Origin: Natronococcus sp. AD-5
Lineage (GTDB): Archaea; Halobacteriota; Halobacteria; Halobacteriales; Natrialbaceae
Direction: 5' to 3'
Assembly (NCBI RefSeq): GCF_030734285.1
Contig: NZ_CP132295.1
Coordinates: 434,001 to 498,000, forward strand
DNA length: 64,000 nucleotides
In this document: positions 54,352-63,536 of the stretch, one piece after another
Numbering within the stretch: position 1 is the stretch's first letter
Layout: every line of letters begins with the position of its first letter
Program-made: the position numbers and the translations under genes
Notes under the pieces: generated by a model
What the model saw: the letters and a program-made list of their open reading frames with translations, nothing else
What the model was told of the DNA's origin: nothing
Database searches by the model: none

Positions 54352-55317
54352 ATGAAACGCCCGACCCGTCAGCGAGAACGCGACGAGCAGACAGCGCAGC
54401 AAACGACCGAGGAAGCGGGCGTTCGAACGTGTCCCGAGTGCGACTCGAGTTCGCTCGTTCGAAGCGCGGACGAGAGCGAAATCAGCTGCGAGGACTGCGG
54501 GTTGATTCTCGAGGAAGGGGCCATCGATCGTGGGCCGGAGTGGCGGGCGTTCAACCACTCGGAGCGCAACAGCAAATCTCGCGTCGGTGCGCCGACGACC
54601 CAGACGATGCACGACAAGGGACTCACCACCAGCATCGACTGGAAGAACAAGGACGCCTACGGGCGCTCCCTCTCCTCCGAGAAGCGCAATCAGATGAATC
54701 GACTGCGCAAGTGGCAGGAGCGCATCCGGACGAAGGACGCCGGCGAACGGAACCTCCAGTTCGCCCTCTCCGAGACCGACCGGATGGCTTCCGCCATGGG
54801 GGTCCCCCGATCCGTTCGGGAGGTCGCGAGCGTCCTCTACCGACGCGCGCTCGACGAGGATCTCATTCGCGGCCGCTCGATCGAGGGCGTCGCCACGAGC
54901 ACGCTGTACGCGGCCTGTCGGATGGAGGGCATCCCGCGGTCGCTGGACGAAGTGGCGGCGGTCTCTCGCGTCGAACGCATGGAGATCGGCCGTACGTACC
55001 GGTACGTCGCGCAGGAACTCGGACTCGAGATGGAACCCGTCGATCCGAAACGGTACGTGCCGCGGTTCTGCTCGGAGCTCGATCTCTCCGAAGAAGTGCA
55101 GTCGAAGGCCAACGAAATCATCGACACGACGGCCGAACAGGGGATGCTGTCGGGAAAGTCTCCGACCGGGTACGCCGCCGCCGCGATCTACGCGAGCGCG
55201 CTCCTCTGTAACGAGAAAAAGACCCAGCGGGAAGTCGCCGACGTGGCACAGGTGACCGAGGTCACCATTCGAAACCGGTATCAGGAACAGATCGACGGAA
55301 TGGGGATTCACGATTGA
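54352..55317 (+). CDS. tfb: Transcription initiation factor IIB (TFB)
   Basis: A 321-residue TFB. An N-terminal zinc ribbon ([10 protein letters not shown]...CEDCGLIL) and B-finger region ([20 protein letters not shown]) are followed by two cyclin-like repeats (about 120-215 and 220-310) ending [21 protein letters not shown] box (GCGTTTATC, 54314-54322) supports ATG 54352, giving an approximately seven-base leader; the open frame continues upstream but is not TFB-like. Haloarchaea have several TFBs, so this may be a specialised one. Confidence 0.94.
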   Translation: MKRPTRQRERDEQTAQQTTEEAGVRTCPECDSSSLVRSADESEISCEDCGLILEEGAIDRGPEWRAFNHSERNSKSRVGAPTTQTMHDKGLTTSIDWKNKDAYGRSLSSEKRNQMNRLRKWQERIRTKDAGERNLQFALSETDRMASAMGVPRSVREVASVLYRRALDEDLIRGRSIEGVATSTLYAACRMEGIPRSLDEVAAVSRVERMEIGRTYRYVAQELGLEMEPVDPKRYVPRFCSELDLSEEVQSKANEIIDTTAEQGMLSGKSPTGYAAAAIYASALLCNEKKTQREVADVAQVTEVTIRNRYQEQIDGMGIHD

Positions 55318-55530
55318 GGCCCGCTCCGTGCTAACGCGTGCGGATTCTTCTCGTAGGGGGTCGACGTATCGGTCCCCTTCCGCGAGCCGCGAACGGCGAA
55401 CCGACACCGGGTTTCCGGTGAATCACCGGAGGAAAATCGGTCCGGGAGGAAATGCGACGAACGGAATTATGAGACCGGTGAGGACCCCAGCGGTACGATC
55501 GGCGGGCGAGTCGCCCGATTTCTCCGCGGG

Positions 55531-56145
55531 TCAGTCGTCGACGTACAGCGAGTCGAGAACGAACTCGTCTACGGCTCGGCGCGCTTCCTCGGGGGCGTCT
55601 TCGTGCCCGAGGGAGATCCGCCGTCCGCGGGCGGCGTGGATCACGTCCGTGAGTAGCTGCCCCATGCGCTCGGCGTCGACGTCGCGAAACGCCCCCTGTT
55701 CGATCCCATCCTCGATGACGTCGACGAGGCTCCCCCGAATTCGTTCGTAGTGTTCGGTGAATATCTCTCGATGCTGGTCGTCGTTCTGGGCCTGCGTGTA
55801 CAATTCGTGGTACACTTTCATGCGGTCCCAGTGCGTGAACTCGTCGAACTCGGGACCGAACAGACACTGGTCGATCCGTGCCTCGAGTTCCGTCCGCGGG
55901 TCCGCGTTCGGGTCCACTTCGACGCTTCCCTCGTACTGTTCGATGACATACTCCAGAAAAGAGGATATCAGGTCGTACTTCCCGTCGAAGTGGTAGTGGA
56001 TCACCTGTCGAGTGAGCTCCATCTCCTCGCCGATGTGGCGCATGCTGAGATCCGTGTATCCGTGCTTGCTCAGCGCACGGAAGGTGGCTTCCATGATCAC
56101 CTCTCGCGTGCTCCTGGAAGTAACGTTTTCGCCGGGGTCGCTCAT
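55531..56145 (-). CDS. TetR/AcrR family regulator
   Basis: A 204-residue TetR protein. The HTH (residues about 12-58) reads STREVIMEATFRALSKHGY, LSMRHIGEEMELTRQVIHYH and FDGKYDLI. The C-terminal ligand domain is all-helical (YEGSVEVDPNADPRTELEAR). It is divergent from the amidohydrolase at 56255. The shared 109-bp region holds the palindrome TTTACCGGTCAGTAAA, and a second dyad TACCG-N6-CGGTA overlaps its own start codon. It is therefore the leading candidate for the regulator of the cluster. Confidence 0.92.
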   Translation of the reverse strand: MSDPGENVTSRSTREVIMEATFRALSKHGYTDLSMRHIGEEMELTRQVIHYHFDGKYDLISSFLEYVIEQYEGSVEVDPNADPRTELEARIDQCLFGPEFDEFTHWDRMKVYHELYTQAQNDDQHREIFTEHYERIRGSLVDVIEDGIEQGAFRDVDAERMGQLLTDVIHAARGRRISLGHEDAPEEARRAVDEFVLDSLYVDD

Positions 56146-56204
56146 ACCGCCATTCCGGTAGAAACCTATTTAGTTCGATTGTTTCGATGGAGCCACGACG
56201 CGAG

Positions 56205-56220
56205 TTTACCGGTCAGTAAA
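56205..56220. promoter_or_regulatory. Operator-like 16-bp palindrome, copy 1
   Basis: TTTACCGGTCAGTAAA, directly followed by the TATA-like TTTTTATCC of the 56255 gene and about 60 bases from the divergent tetR start. It matches two other copies (59626 and 63437) under TTTAC-N6-GTAAA. Occupation would block TFB/TBP binding. Confidence 0.75.
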
Positions 56221-56254
56221 TTTTTATCCTCCCGGTCAATCTGTGTTACCGGGT

Positions 56255-57613
56255 ATGGGACAAACACTCATTCGAAACGGGACCGTGGTTTCCCTCGATC
56301 CGGATATTGGGGAGGTAGAGGGTGCGGATATCCTGATCGAGGACGGAGAGATCGTCGAGATCGATCGCGGTTTGACCGCGTCGAACGCGGACGTAATCGA
56401 CGCGAGCAACCACATCGTCTTGCCGGGGTTCGTCGACTCGCACATCCACCTCGCACAGACTCAGGTACGGGGTATCGCCGGGGACTGGTCGCTCATGGGC
56501 GACTACTTCGACGACATGCTCGGCAACATCACCGGGCTCTACCAGCCCGAAGACATGTACCTCGGCGGCCTCTTCGGCGCGCTGGAGAAGCTCTATACGG
56601 GGACGACCACGGCCCTGGATTGGTCGTACCCCAACTCGCTGGAACACGCCGAACGGGCCGTCGACGCGCTTCAGGATACCGGGCTGCGCGCGGTGTACAC
56701 CTACGGGCCGCCGGGTGACGACGCGGCGAAGTGGTGGTTCGACAGCGACGTCGACCTCCCCGAGCAGCAGATCCGCGAGTTCTACGCCGAGAAGATCCGC
56801 GACGACGACCTGCTCAGCCTCGCGCTCGGGCTCCGGGGGCCGGATTTCTGTACCGACGAGACCGCCCGCAGCGATTTGGAACTGGCCCGCGAACTCGACG
56901 CCGTCGCCACGATTCACATGGGCGCCGCGTGTTGGCCGTCCTCGGTCTACGGCGACGACTACCAGGGCTTCGGTGCAATCGAGGATATGCTCGGGCCGGA
57001 CGTCAACGTCGCCCACGCGAACCACTTCTCCCAGGAGGACATCGACCACGCCGTCGAGCAGGGGGTCTCCTTTTCGTCGACGCCGGAGGTCGAGATGCAG
57101 ATGGGCCACGGTATCCCCGTTACCGGAAAGGTACTCGAGGCCGGCGGCCGACCGACGTGGGGCGTCGACGTCTGCTCGGACATCAGCGGCGACATGGGCA
57201 GCCAGATGCGGATCGGCCTGCAGGTCCAGCGGATGTTCGAGAACCAGGAGATCCTCGAGAACGGCGAAGAGGTCACCGGCGTTGGTCTGACGGCGCGAGA
57301 CACGCTCGAGATGGCCACCATCGAGGGCGCGCGGGCGCTGAACATGGAAGACGAGATCGGCTCGCTCACGCCGGGCAAGCGGGCGGACATTATCACGGTC
57401 CGCACCGACGACTTCACGACGGCGCCGTGTCACTCGCCGATCCAGACCGTCGTGTTCCAGTCCGATCCGTCCCACATCGATACGGTACTCGTCGACGGCG
57501 AACCGGTCAAGCGCGACGGCGAACTGCTCAACCCGATCGTCGAGGAGGAGTTCGACCGGTTCGTCGAGTCCGGGAAGCGTCTGATCGACGAGGCTGGAAT
57601 CACCCTTAAGTAA
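56255..57613 (+). CDS. Amidohydrolase (cytosine/guanine deaminase-like)
   Basis: A 452-residue subtype III amidohydrolase. It has PGFVDSHIHLAQTQVRGIAG (HxH), a distinct KLYTGTTTALDWSYPNSLEH segment, TIHMGAACW, VAHANHFSQEDI and WGVDVCSDISGDM (Asp). It opens the TetR-linked cluster and precedes an FAH-family gene by 24 bases, so the two are an operon. A cyclic amide or amino-heterocycle substrate is likely, product unknown. ATG 56255 is preferred; GTG 56243 lies inside the promoter. Confidence 0.88.
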   Translation: MGQTLIRNGTVVSLDPDIGEVEGADILIEDGEIVEIDRGLTASNADVIDASNHIVLPGFVDSHIHLAQTQVRGIAGDWSLMGDYFDDMLGNITGLYQPEDMYLGGLFGALEKLYTGTTTALDWSYPNSLEHAERAVDALQDTGLRAVYTYGPPGDDAAKWWFDSDVDLPEQQIREFYAEKIRDDDLLSLALGLRGPDFCTDETARSDLELARELDAVATIHMGAACWPSSVYGDDYQGFGAIEDMLGPDVNVAHANHFSQEDIDHAVEQGVSFSSTPEVEMQMGHGIPVTGKVLEAGGRPTWGVDVCSDISGDMGSQMRIGLQVQRMFENQEILENGEEVTGVGLTARDTLEMATIEGARALNMEDEIGSLTPGKRADIITVRTDDFTTAPCHSPIQTVVFQSDPSHIDTVLVDGEPVKRDGELLNPIVEEEFDRFVESGKRLIDEAGITLK

Positions 57614-57637
57614 CCGACCCCTACAGATTCAACAACG

Positions 57638-58525
57638 ATGCGACTCGGACGATACACGACGGACGCGGAACAGCCCTGGTGCGGCGCCAGGACGGACGAA
57701 GAGACGGTCGTCAACCTCTCCGAGGCGGGCGCCGCCGCCGGCGTCGACCTGCCCCGCTCGAGCACCGACCTACTGGCCGATTGGCAGTGGCGACGGAAAG
57801 CCGAGCTGGCGGTCGAGTACGCCGAAGAAACGGGAACCGGCGTCTACGACGTCGACGACGTGAACCGACTCGAGCCGGTACGGAACCCGCGGAAGGTGGT
57901 GTGCGTCGGGCTCAACTACCGGGACCACGCCGAGGAGGGTGACAACCCGATCCCGGACGAACCCGTCCTCTTCTCGAAGTTCCCGACGACCGTGACCGGT
58001 CCCGGGAGCACGATCAGTTGGGATCCCGACCTCACCGAGAAGGTCGACTACGAGGCGGAACTCGTCGTCGTGATCGGTCGCGAAGCCCGGCGCGTCAGCC
58101 GGGAGGACGCGATGGATCACGTCGCCGGCTACCTCGTCGGCAACGACGTCTCGGCTCGCGACCTCCAGCACGGGGACGGCCAGTGGGTTCGCGGAAAGAG
58201 CCTCGACACCTTCGCCCCGATCGGTCCGGAACTCGTCACGGCCGACGAAGTCGACGACCCTCACGACCTCGAGATCTGGGCCGAGGTGAACGGCGAGCGA
58301 CTCCAGGAGTCGACGACCGCGAACCTCATCTTCGGTATCGACGAGCTGGTGTCGTTCTGTAGTCGGGCGTTCACGCTCGAGCCGGGCGACCTGCTGTTCA
58401 CCGGGACGCCGCCCGGCGTCGGGGTCTACCGGGAGCCGCCCGTGTTGCTCGAGGACGGCGACGAGGTGACGATCGGAATCGAGGAACTCGGGGAACTGAC
58501 GAACACCTGTACGTACGATAGCTGA
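57638..58525 (+). CDS. Fumarylacetoacetate hydrolase family protein
   Basis: A 295-residue FAH-fold enzyme (C-C hydrolase, decarboxylase or isomerase of 2-oxo acids). Metal-site residues are visible in VDYEAELVVVIG (Glu) and the conserved GLNYRDHAEEGD, YLVGNDVSARDLQ, GKSLDTFAPIGP and LLFTGTPPGVG. It is co-transcribed with the 56255 amidohydrolase. A second FAH member sits at the right edge, suggesting a pathway with a 2-keto/enol intermediate. Confidence 0.92.
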   Translation: MRLGRYTTDAEQPWCGARTDEETVVNLSEAGAAAGVDLPRSSTDLLADWQWRRKAELAVEYAEETGTGVYDVDDVNRLEPVRNPRKVVCVGLNYRDHAEEGDNPIPDEPVLFSKFPTTVTGPGSTISWDPDLTEKVDYEAELVVVIGREARRVSREDAMDHVAGYLVGNDVSARDLQHGDGQWVRGKSLDTFAPIGPELVTADEVDDPHDLEIWAEVNGERLQESTTANLIFGIDELVSFCSRAFTLEPGDLLFTGTPPGVGVYREPPVLLEDGDEVTIGIEELGELTNTCTYDS

Positions 58526-58535
58526 CTTCGGACGG

Positions 58536-59540
58536 TCACCGTCCGAAGCCGAAGACGTCGCGCGGGTTCTCCAGAACGACCTTTCGGATCGCCTCCTCGT
58601 CGATCCCGTAGCGATACAGCTCGAGGATCGCCCGCTTCAGCGCGAACGGATCGGTTCGAAGTACGTTCGCACAGTCCGTATCGACCATGATCCGCTCGGG
58701 GCCGTACTCGTCGATCGCGTCGGCGACGTCCGCAGCGGTGACGCCGATCAGCCACGAGTGGCCGATGGTGTAGCTCAGGTAGCAGTCGGTCTCCTCCATG
58801 AGGTATTCGGTGTTGTTCCCGTCCGCGTGGGAGGCGACGACCTGACTCTCGTCTAGGCCCGCGTCCCGGGCCGCTTCGACGTCGATCTTCACCGCCTCGA
58901 GCGCCGGATTTTCGGCGTCGATCACCGGTTCTTGTCCCAGGCCGGCGTTCTTCTCGTAACCCGGCGTTCCGATTTCCGAGCGGTACGAACGGCCGTCCCC
59001 GCTCGAGGTGTTCGGCGTGTGCAGGATCACCGGCAGGTCGTGAGTATCCGCGAGCTCCATCTGAGCCTGCACGACGGCGCGTTGCTCGTCGACGTCCCAG
59101 GCGCTGACGTGTTGGGACGGCGTGACGCCGGTCTCGCCGATCGCCACGACCTCGTCCAGCGCGCAGTAGTCGTCCATCGCCTCGAGCGCCGCGTCGGGAT
59201 CCTCGATGCGGACGCCCGTGTGGATTCCCAGGCCGAGTTTGGCCTCGAAGAAGTGATTCCGCTCGATCGCCGCGCGGCGGTTGATCGCGTCGTCCCAGAG
59301 GTACCGGACGTCGTCCGCTCTGACCGGCTTGTAGGGAGTCCAGTGGTAGCCCGACGCGACCATCACCATGGCCTCGCAGCCAGAGAGGGCGTAGCGCTCT
59401 CGATCCTCCCACGAGAGCGTGTGGGCGTGGTTGTGGACGTCGATCCAGGGGAGGTTGAGCAGTTCCGTAGGGAGGTCCGGGGAGCGTTCGTCGAGGTGCG
59501 CTGCGTCGGTCGGTCGTTTCGTCGAGTGTGTCGGTGGCAT
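58536..59540 (-). CDS. TatD-like metal-dependent hydrolase
   Basis: A 334-residue amidohydrolase-superfamily protein. WIDVHNHAHTLSW (HxH), VVAIGETGVTPS (Glu), VILHTPNTS, VASHADGNN and RIMVDTDCANVL (Asp) resemble TatD/PhP-type hydrolases; the LHTPN...SHADGN pattern sets it apart from DNase TatD. It is convergent with the FAH gene and shares the 59626 palindrome region with the divergent BNR gene. ATG 59540 is chosen; a GTG at 59618 would start next to the operator. Confidence 0.8.
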   Translation of the reverse strand: MPPTHSTKRPTDAAHLDERSPDLPTELLNLPWIDVHNHAHTLSWEDRERYALSGCEAMVMVASGYHWTPYKPVRADDVRYLWDDAINRRAAIERNHFFEAKLGLGIHTGVRIEDPDAALEAMDDYCALDEVVAIGETGVTPSQHVSAWDVDEQRAVVQAQMELADTHDLPVILHTPNTSSGDGRSYRSEIGTPGYEKNAGLGQEPVIDAENPALEAVKIDVEAARDAGLDESQVVASHADGNNTEYLMEETDCYLSYTIGHSWLIGVTAADVADAIDEYGPERIMVDTDCANVLRTDPFALKRAILELYRYGIDEEAIRKVVLENPRDVFGFGR

Positions 59541-59625
59541 GAATCGGGGCGAAGGGTACCGCGGACGACGCGCGCCCGTCGGCGGTCGTAACGAGTTCGC
59601 TATCGTCGCCGGGAGCACTTAGCGT

Positions 59626-59641
59626 TTTACAGGCTGGTAAA
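59626..59641. promoter_or_regulatory. Operator-like 16-bp palindrome, copy 2
   Basis: TTTACAGGCTGGTAAA, overlapping or touching the TATA element TTTATTATG (59643-59651) of the BNR-repeat gene and upstream of the divergent hydrolase. It matches the TTTAC-N6-GTAAA dyad at 56205 and 63437. Confidence 0.75.
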
Positions 59642-59672
59642 ATTTATTATGCGTCGAAGTAACATGCCACGT

Positions 59673-60719
59673 ATGTCGCTGCTGATAGGGACGGACGACG
59701 GCCTGTACCGGGCCGACGGGCTTCCGTTCGAACGGGGCGAGGTAGAGCGGGTTCTCGACTGTGAGGTGGTAACGGCGGTCAAGTCGTGGGACCACGCCGA
59801 CGGCGTGTTCGTCGCGTCGTCGCCGGGGGCGTATCGCTCCCGAGACGGGGGAGAGACGTGGGAGGATCTCGGCGTCCCCCTCGGCGACCGCTTCTGGCAC
59901 GCCGGCGAGAGCGAGGTGTGGTCGATCCTCGCGACGGCCGACGGGGCGCTGTACGCCGGCACGAACGACCCGTACATCTACCGCTCGGTCGACGACGGCG
60001 AGACGTGGTCGGAACTCAAGGGCTTTCGCGAACTCCCCTCGCGCGGCCACTGGGAGTCGCCCATCGATCCTCACTACGCGCGACTGCGCGCCCTCGAGAC
60101 CGTGTCCGGCCGACCGGAGCAGTTGATCGCCGGCGTCGAAGCCGGCGGTATTCACCTGAGCAAAGACGGGGGACAAACCTGGCTCGACCGCCGGGGGACG
60201 ATCGTCGACGATATCCACCAGATCCTCCCGATCTCGGAGGACGTCTGGCTCGCGACGACCGGCTACCTCGATCACGACCTCGAGAACCTCGGACTCGGTC
60301 ACGCGGTCGGCGTCGGCGGCCTCTATCGGACGACGGACGGCGGGGATTCCTGGACCCGTCTCGACGACGGGAACGACTTCTCCTACATCAGGCGGGTGTT
60401 CGTTCACGACGGGACGGTGTTCTTCTGCGGCGGCGAGGAGGCACCGCCGGCGTGGGTCGACGACGAACACGAGGCGGCGCTGTTCGAGTCGACGAACTTC
60501 GGCCGGGACTTCGAACGGGTTCCCTACCCCGGAGAGCCCCACGAAGTCATCGAAACGTGGGCGGTGTACGACGGCGACGTGATCTGCGGCTCCGGGCTCT
60601 TCGACGTTCCCGATCAGCGAGACGACGTCGAGGGCAGGCTCATGCGCCGCGACGACGACGGTGAGTACCACACGGTCGGTCGCGTCGCCGCGAACGTCAG
60701 CCGGATCGAACCCGTCTGA
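59673..60719 (+). CDS. BNR/Asp-box beta-propeller protein
   Basis: A 348-residue protein built of repeated sialidase-type Asp boxes: SRDGGETWEDL, SVDDGETWSEL, SKDGGQTWLDR, TTDGGDSWTRL and a weaker STNFGRDFERV. No signal peptide, so cytoplasmic. Such WD40/YVTN/BNR-like proteins are frequent next to catabolic FAH and amidohydrolase genes in haloarchaea, but the reaction is unknown. It might be a lactonase-like or lyase propeller. A TATA at 59643 suggests leaderless translation from ATG 59673; in-frame ATGs at 59649 and 59664 are upstream. Confidence 0.85.
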   Translation: MSLLIGTDDGLYRADGLPFERGEVERVLDCEVVTAVKSWDHADGVFVASSPGAYRSRDGGETWEDLGVPLGDRFWHAGESEVWSILATADGALYAGTNDPYIYRSVDDGETWSELKGFRELPSRGHWESPIDPHYARLRALETVSGRPEQLIAGVEAGGIHLSKDGGQTWLDRRGTIVDDIHQILPISEDVWLATTGYLDHDLENLGLGHAVGVGGLYRTTDGGDSWTRLDDGNDFSYIRRVFVHDGTVFFCGGEEAPPAWVDDEHEAALFESTNFGRDFERVPYPGEPHEVIETWAVYDGDVICGSGLFDVPDQRDDVEGRLMRRDDDGEYHTVGRVAANVSRIEPV

Positions 60720-60722
60720 GCC

Positions 60723-61115
60723 ATGAACGACGCACCCACCGCGACGCCCCCCTCGAGGCTGGCCCGGTTGCTCTACGGCGGCATCCTCGCGTACATGGCC
60801 GTCGACGGCTTCCTGAACAACGACAAGCGCGTCGAGATCGCCCGCGAGAAGGGAGTCCCCGCGCCGGAGGTGCTCGTCCCGCTGGCGACGGCGAAACTGC
60901 TGGTCGCCAACCTCGGGATCGTCCTCTGGAAGTACCCGCGAGCGTCCGCCGTCGCGCTGATCGTCTTCTTCCTCGGCACGACGCCGACGATCCACGACTT
61001 CTGGACGATGGAGGGACAGGAACGCCAGGCGAACAAGATCAACTTCTGCAAGAACGTCGCCCTGCTCGGCGGCGCGCTCCTCCTCTTCGAGGCGGCGTCG
61101 AAGCGGTCCGAGTAG
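60723..61115 (+). CDS. DoxX family membrane protein
   Basis: A 130-residue DoxX-like protein with four hydrophobic segments: LLYGGILAYMAVDGF, LATAKLLVANLGIVLW, ASAVALIVFFLGTTPTI and NVALLGGALLLFEAA. It follows the BNR gene by three bases, so it is in the same transcript. DoxX members pair with oxidoreductases of the membrane, but the partner is not evident here. Confidence 0.82.
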   Translation: MNDAPTATPPSRLARLLYGGILAYMAVDGFLNNDKRVEIAREKGVPAPEVLVPLATAKLLVANLGIVLWKYPRASAVALIVFFLGTTPTIHDFWTMEGQERQANKINFCKNVALLGGALLLFEAASKRSE

Positions 61116-61160
61116 CGGTTTCGACGCCGTCCCCGCTCGAGCGGTGGCCGCACGCGACGG

Positions 61161-61733
61161 TCAGTTTCGTTCGGCGTCGTCGTCGAGCACCTCCCGTTCG
61201 ACGGCCTCGAGGACGTCCCGACCCTCGCTCGTGACCTCGACGTATCGACGCCACAGTCCGGAGCTCTCGCAGTAGTCCTCCCGGACGAGGTGGTTGATGA
61301 CCGGTATCAGCTTGATCGGCGCGAGATCGGTCGAGAGCTCCTCGAGAACGGGCTGAATCGTACAGGGACCGGCGTCGGCGACGATCCGGAGGACCTCGTA
61401 GTCCAGTTCCGTCAGGTTGTACTCGGCGAGCCTCGCGTCGGTCTCCGAAATGGCCGGCAGCTTCGCCGCACCCTGATCGGTGATCCGGATCGTGTAGAGC
61501 TTCGTGCCGGTGTAGCCGTCCCTGGTGAGGTCCCCGTTCTTCTCGGCCTCCCGGATCAGGTACTCGGTCTCGACGCCGCTCAGGCCGAGCCCGTCGGCCA
61601 GCTCGTCCGTTCGATTGCGGCCGGTGTGGACGAACGTGAGCAGCTCCTCGTACTTCGTTTCGACCGTCTCGTCGCCCTCGAGTTGGAACCTGTCGCGGAC
61701 CCCCTCGAGATCCGGCGCGATCGTCTCACTCAT
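61161..61733 (-). CDS. Winged-helix regulator
   Basis: About 190 residues with two HTH-like segments: FVHTGRNRTDELADGLGLSG, VETEYLIREAEKNGDLTRDG (about residues 35-70), and LTELDYEVLRIVADAG, LIPVINHLVREDYCE (about 110-165). It overlaps the end of the symporter gene by about eight bases, so it is translationally coupled to it. It is probably a substrate-responsive or general regulator of this cluster. The alternative start ATG 61742 adds three residues. Confidence 0.8.
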   Translation of the reverse strand: MSETIAPDLEGVRDRFQLEGDETVETKYEELLTFVHTGRNRTDELADGLGLSGVETEYLIREAEKNGDLTRDGYTGTKLYTIRITDQGAAKLPAISETDARLAEYNLTELDYEVLRIVADAGPCTIQPVLEELSTDLAPIKLIPVINHLVREDYCESSGLWRRYVEVTSEGRDVLEAVEREVLDDDAERN

Positions 61734-63390
61734 CGCGATCACCCTCCGAGGCGGAGCGGGGTTCGTAGCGAAGCAGCGTCGGGAGGAGCCCGCCCTCGAC
61801 GCCGCGGTTCACGACGAACTCGTTCCACCGACCGCTCGGCGTCCACGGCTTCGAGAGCTCGAGGGCGAGGCCCTGGAGGTCGGGCCGGGGCTGCCCGTCG
61901 CTCGACGGTTTCGTGTCGGGCTGGGACCGCTCCTGCCACTCCGCCGTCCCGTAGTACGGCGGCTCGGTAACGAGCGAGATCCCGACGGCGACGATCGCGG
62001 GGATGAAGATCCCGACCCACGTCTCGTGGGCGTACGCGCCGAGTCCCCACGGTCCGTACTGCCAGAACAGGACGGCGCCGATCCCGGTGGCGATCCCGTA
62101 GAAGGCGCCGGACGCGGTCAGTCGCGGCCACGCCAGCCCGATGAGGATGACCGACACCAGCGGGGCGATGAACGACCAACCGAGCGCGAGCATGAGCGCG
62201 GCGGTCTCTTGCCACGTAACGGCCCAGACCCACGCGGCGACGCCGATCACCACCGTGAAGATCCGGCTCGGCCCCACGAGTTCGTCGGACGTCGTCGCTC
62301 GACCGACGAGCGGCTCCCACACGTCCCGAATCAGGATCGAGACGATGCCGATGATCGCGGTCGAGGCCGTGCTCATCAGCGCCGAGATCAGCGCGATGAG
62401 GACGAACGCGTCCATCAGCGGCGGCATCTCGAGCAGCATGACACCGAACACGCCGCCGGAGCGGTAGCCGGCGGTGTCGGGGGCTCCCCACGCGGCGACC
62501 GCGTACGCGCCGGGGAGCGCGAGCAGCAGCGAGAAGAACAGCGCCGTCAGGACGCCGCCCAGCACGGTTCCCTTTTTCGCGGCCTCCTCGCTGCGCGCGC
62601 TCACCAATCGGATCCAGTAGTACTGATTCCCGATGATCAGCGCGCCCCAGCCGATGAACCACGTCACCGGACTGTTGAACGTCAGCGCGACGGGCTCCAT
62701 CGCTCCCGTTCCCGATAGACTCGCCATCTGGGGGGCGGACGCGGCCATCCAGGAGGGCGAACCGAACGTAACGAACAGCCACGCCGCGACGACGATCATC
62801 GCGACGCTCCCGATGACGACCTGAATGACGTCGTTGACCGTCACCGCCCACAGGCCGCCGAGGTACATGTAGACGAGCGTGATGAAGAGGATGCCGAACG
62901 ACGCGTACAGGTACGAGAAGTCGGTCAGTTCGGCCACCACGAGACCGAGGCCGACGAACTGCGCCGCGACGACGCCGATGATGCCGAGGGCGCTCCCGAT
63001 CGCCGCGACCATCCGCGTCCGTCGATCGAATCGCTGCTCCATCCACTCCGACGTGGTGTACACCCCCGTTCTCCGAATGTACGGTGCGATCTTCCATCCG
63101 AAAATCACGAGGAACAGACACCACGTGAGCATGTACAGCGACGCCGGAAGGAGTCCGAGGGTGATGGCGAACTCCGGTAACGCCGATACCTGCGACCCGG
63201 CCAGCCCGATCGCGGCGAACCCGGCTCCGATCACGAGGTAGTTGATCTCTCTGCCCGATACGATGAAGTCCGACGTGGAATCGATCCACTTCTCGGTTCT
63301 GTATCCGACGTACAGCATCAGACCGAAAAAGAGGATCACTCCACCCAGCAACGAGACGATTTTGGCCGTATCCAGTGTGCCTTCTACCAT
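61726..63390 (-). CDS. Sodium:solute symporter (SSS family)
   Basis: A 554-residue sodium-coupled transporter with about 12-13 membrane helices. Signature segments include TSDFIVSGREINYLVIGAG, GLAGSQVSALPEFAI, GVYTTSEWMEQRFDRRTRM and ALISALMSTASTAIIGIVSI (Na+ site). It imports the substrate of this catabolic cluster, presumably a carboxylate, urea-like or ureide compound. Palindrome copy 3 lies about 50 bases upstream of its start, before a TATA-like TAATCATTAATAC (minus strand). Confidence 0.92.
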   Translation of the reverse strand: MVEGTLDTAKIVSLLGGVILFFGLMLYVGYRTEKWIDSTSDFIVSGREINYLVIGAGFAAIGLAGSQVSALPEFAITLGLLPASLYMLTWCLFLVIFGWKIAPYIRRTGVYTTSEWMEQRFDRRTRMVAAIGSALGIIGVVAAQFVGLGLVVAELTDFSYLYASFGILFITLVYMYLGGLWAVTVNDVIQVVIGSVAMIVVAAWLFVTFGSPSWMAASAPQMASLSGTGAMEPVALTFNSPVTWFIGWGALIIGNQYYWIRLVSARSEEAAKKGTVLGGVLTALFFSLLLALPGAYAVAAWGAPDTAGYRSGGVFGVMLLEMPPLMDAFVLIALISALMSTASTAIIGIVSILIRDVWEPLVGRATTSDELVGPSRIFTVVIGVAAWVWAVTWQETAALMLALGWSFIAPLVSVILIGLAWPRLTASGAFYGIATGIGAVLFWQYGPWGLGAYAHETWVGIFIPAIVAVGISLVTEPPYYGTAEWQERSQPDTKPSSDGQPRPDLQGLALELSKPWTPSGRWNEFVVNRGVEGGLLPTLLRYEPRSASEGDRDE

Positions 63391-63436
63391 GCGTGTAATT
63401 CACACCCGGGGAGATGTATTAATGATTAGGGAAATT

Positions 63437-63452
63437 TTTACCGCACAGTAAA
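63437..63452. promoter_or_regulatory. Operator-like 16-bp palindrome, copy 3
   Basis: TTTACCGCACAGTAAA in the symporter promoter, upstream of the TATA-like stretch at about 63412-63424. Ten of the 16 positions (both arms TTTAC/GTAAA) are identical to copies at 56205 and 59626; three inner positions vary. Confidence 0.75.
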
Positions 63453-63536
63453 ATAACCTAATTACACGTATTCCGGTAATAATTGTGCCGTTCGAACGGG
63501 ACGCTCCCCTGAACCGCCCTGATCGAGATTACGGGG

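Noticed and set aside
61739-63403. Second 554-codon minus frame parallel to the symporter
   Set aside because: Same length by coincidence of stop positions; no hydrophobic segments, whereas the other frame gives a clear SSS transporter.
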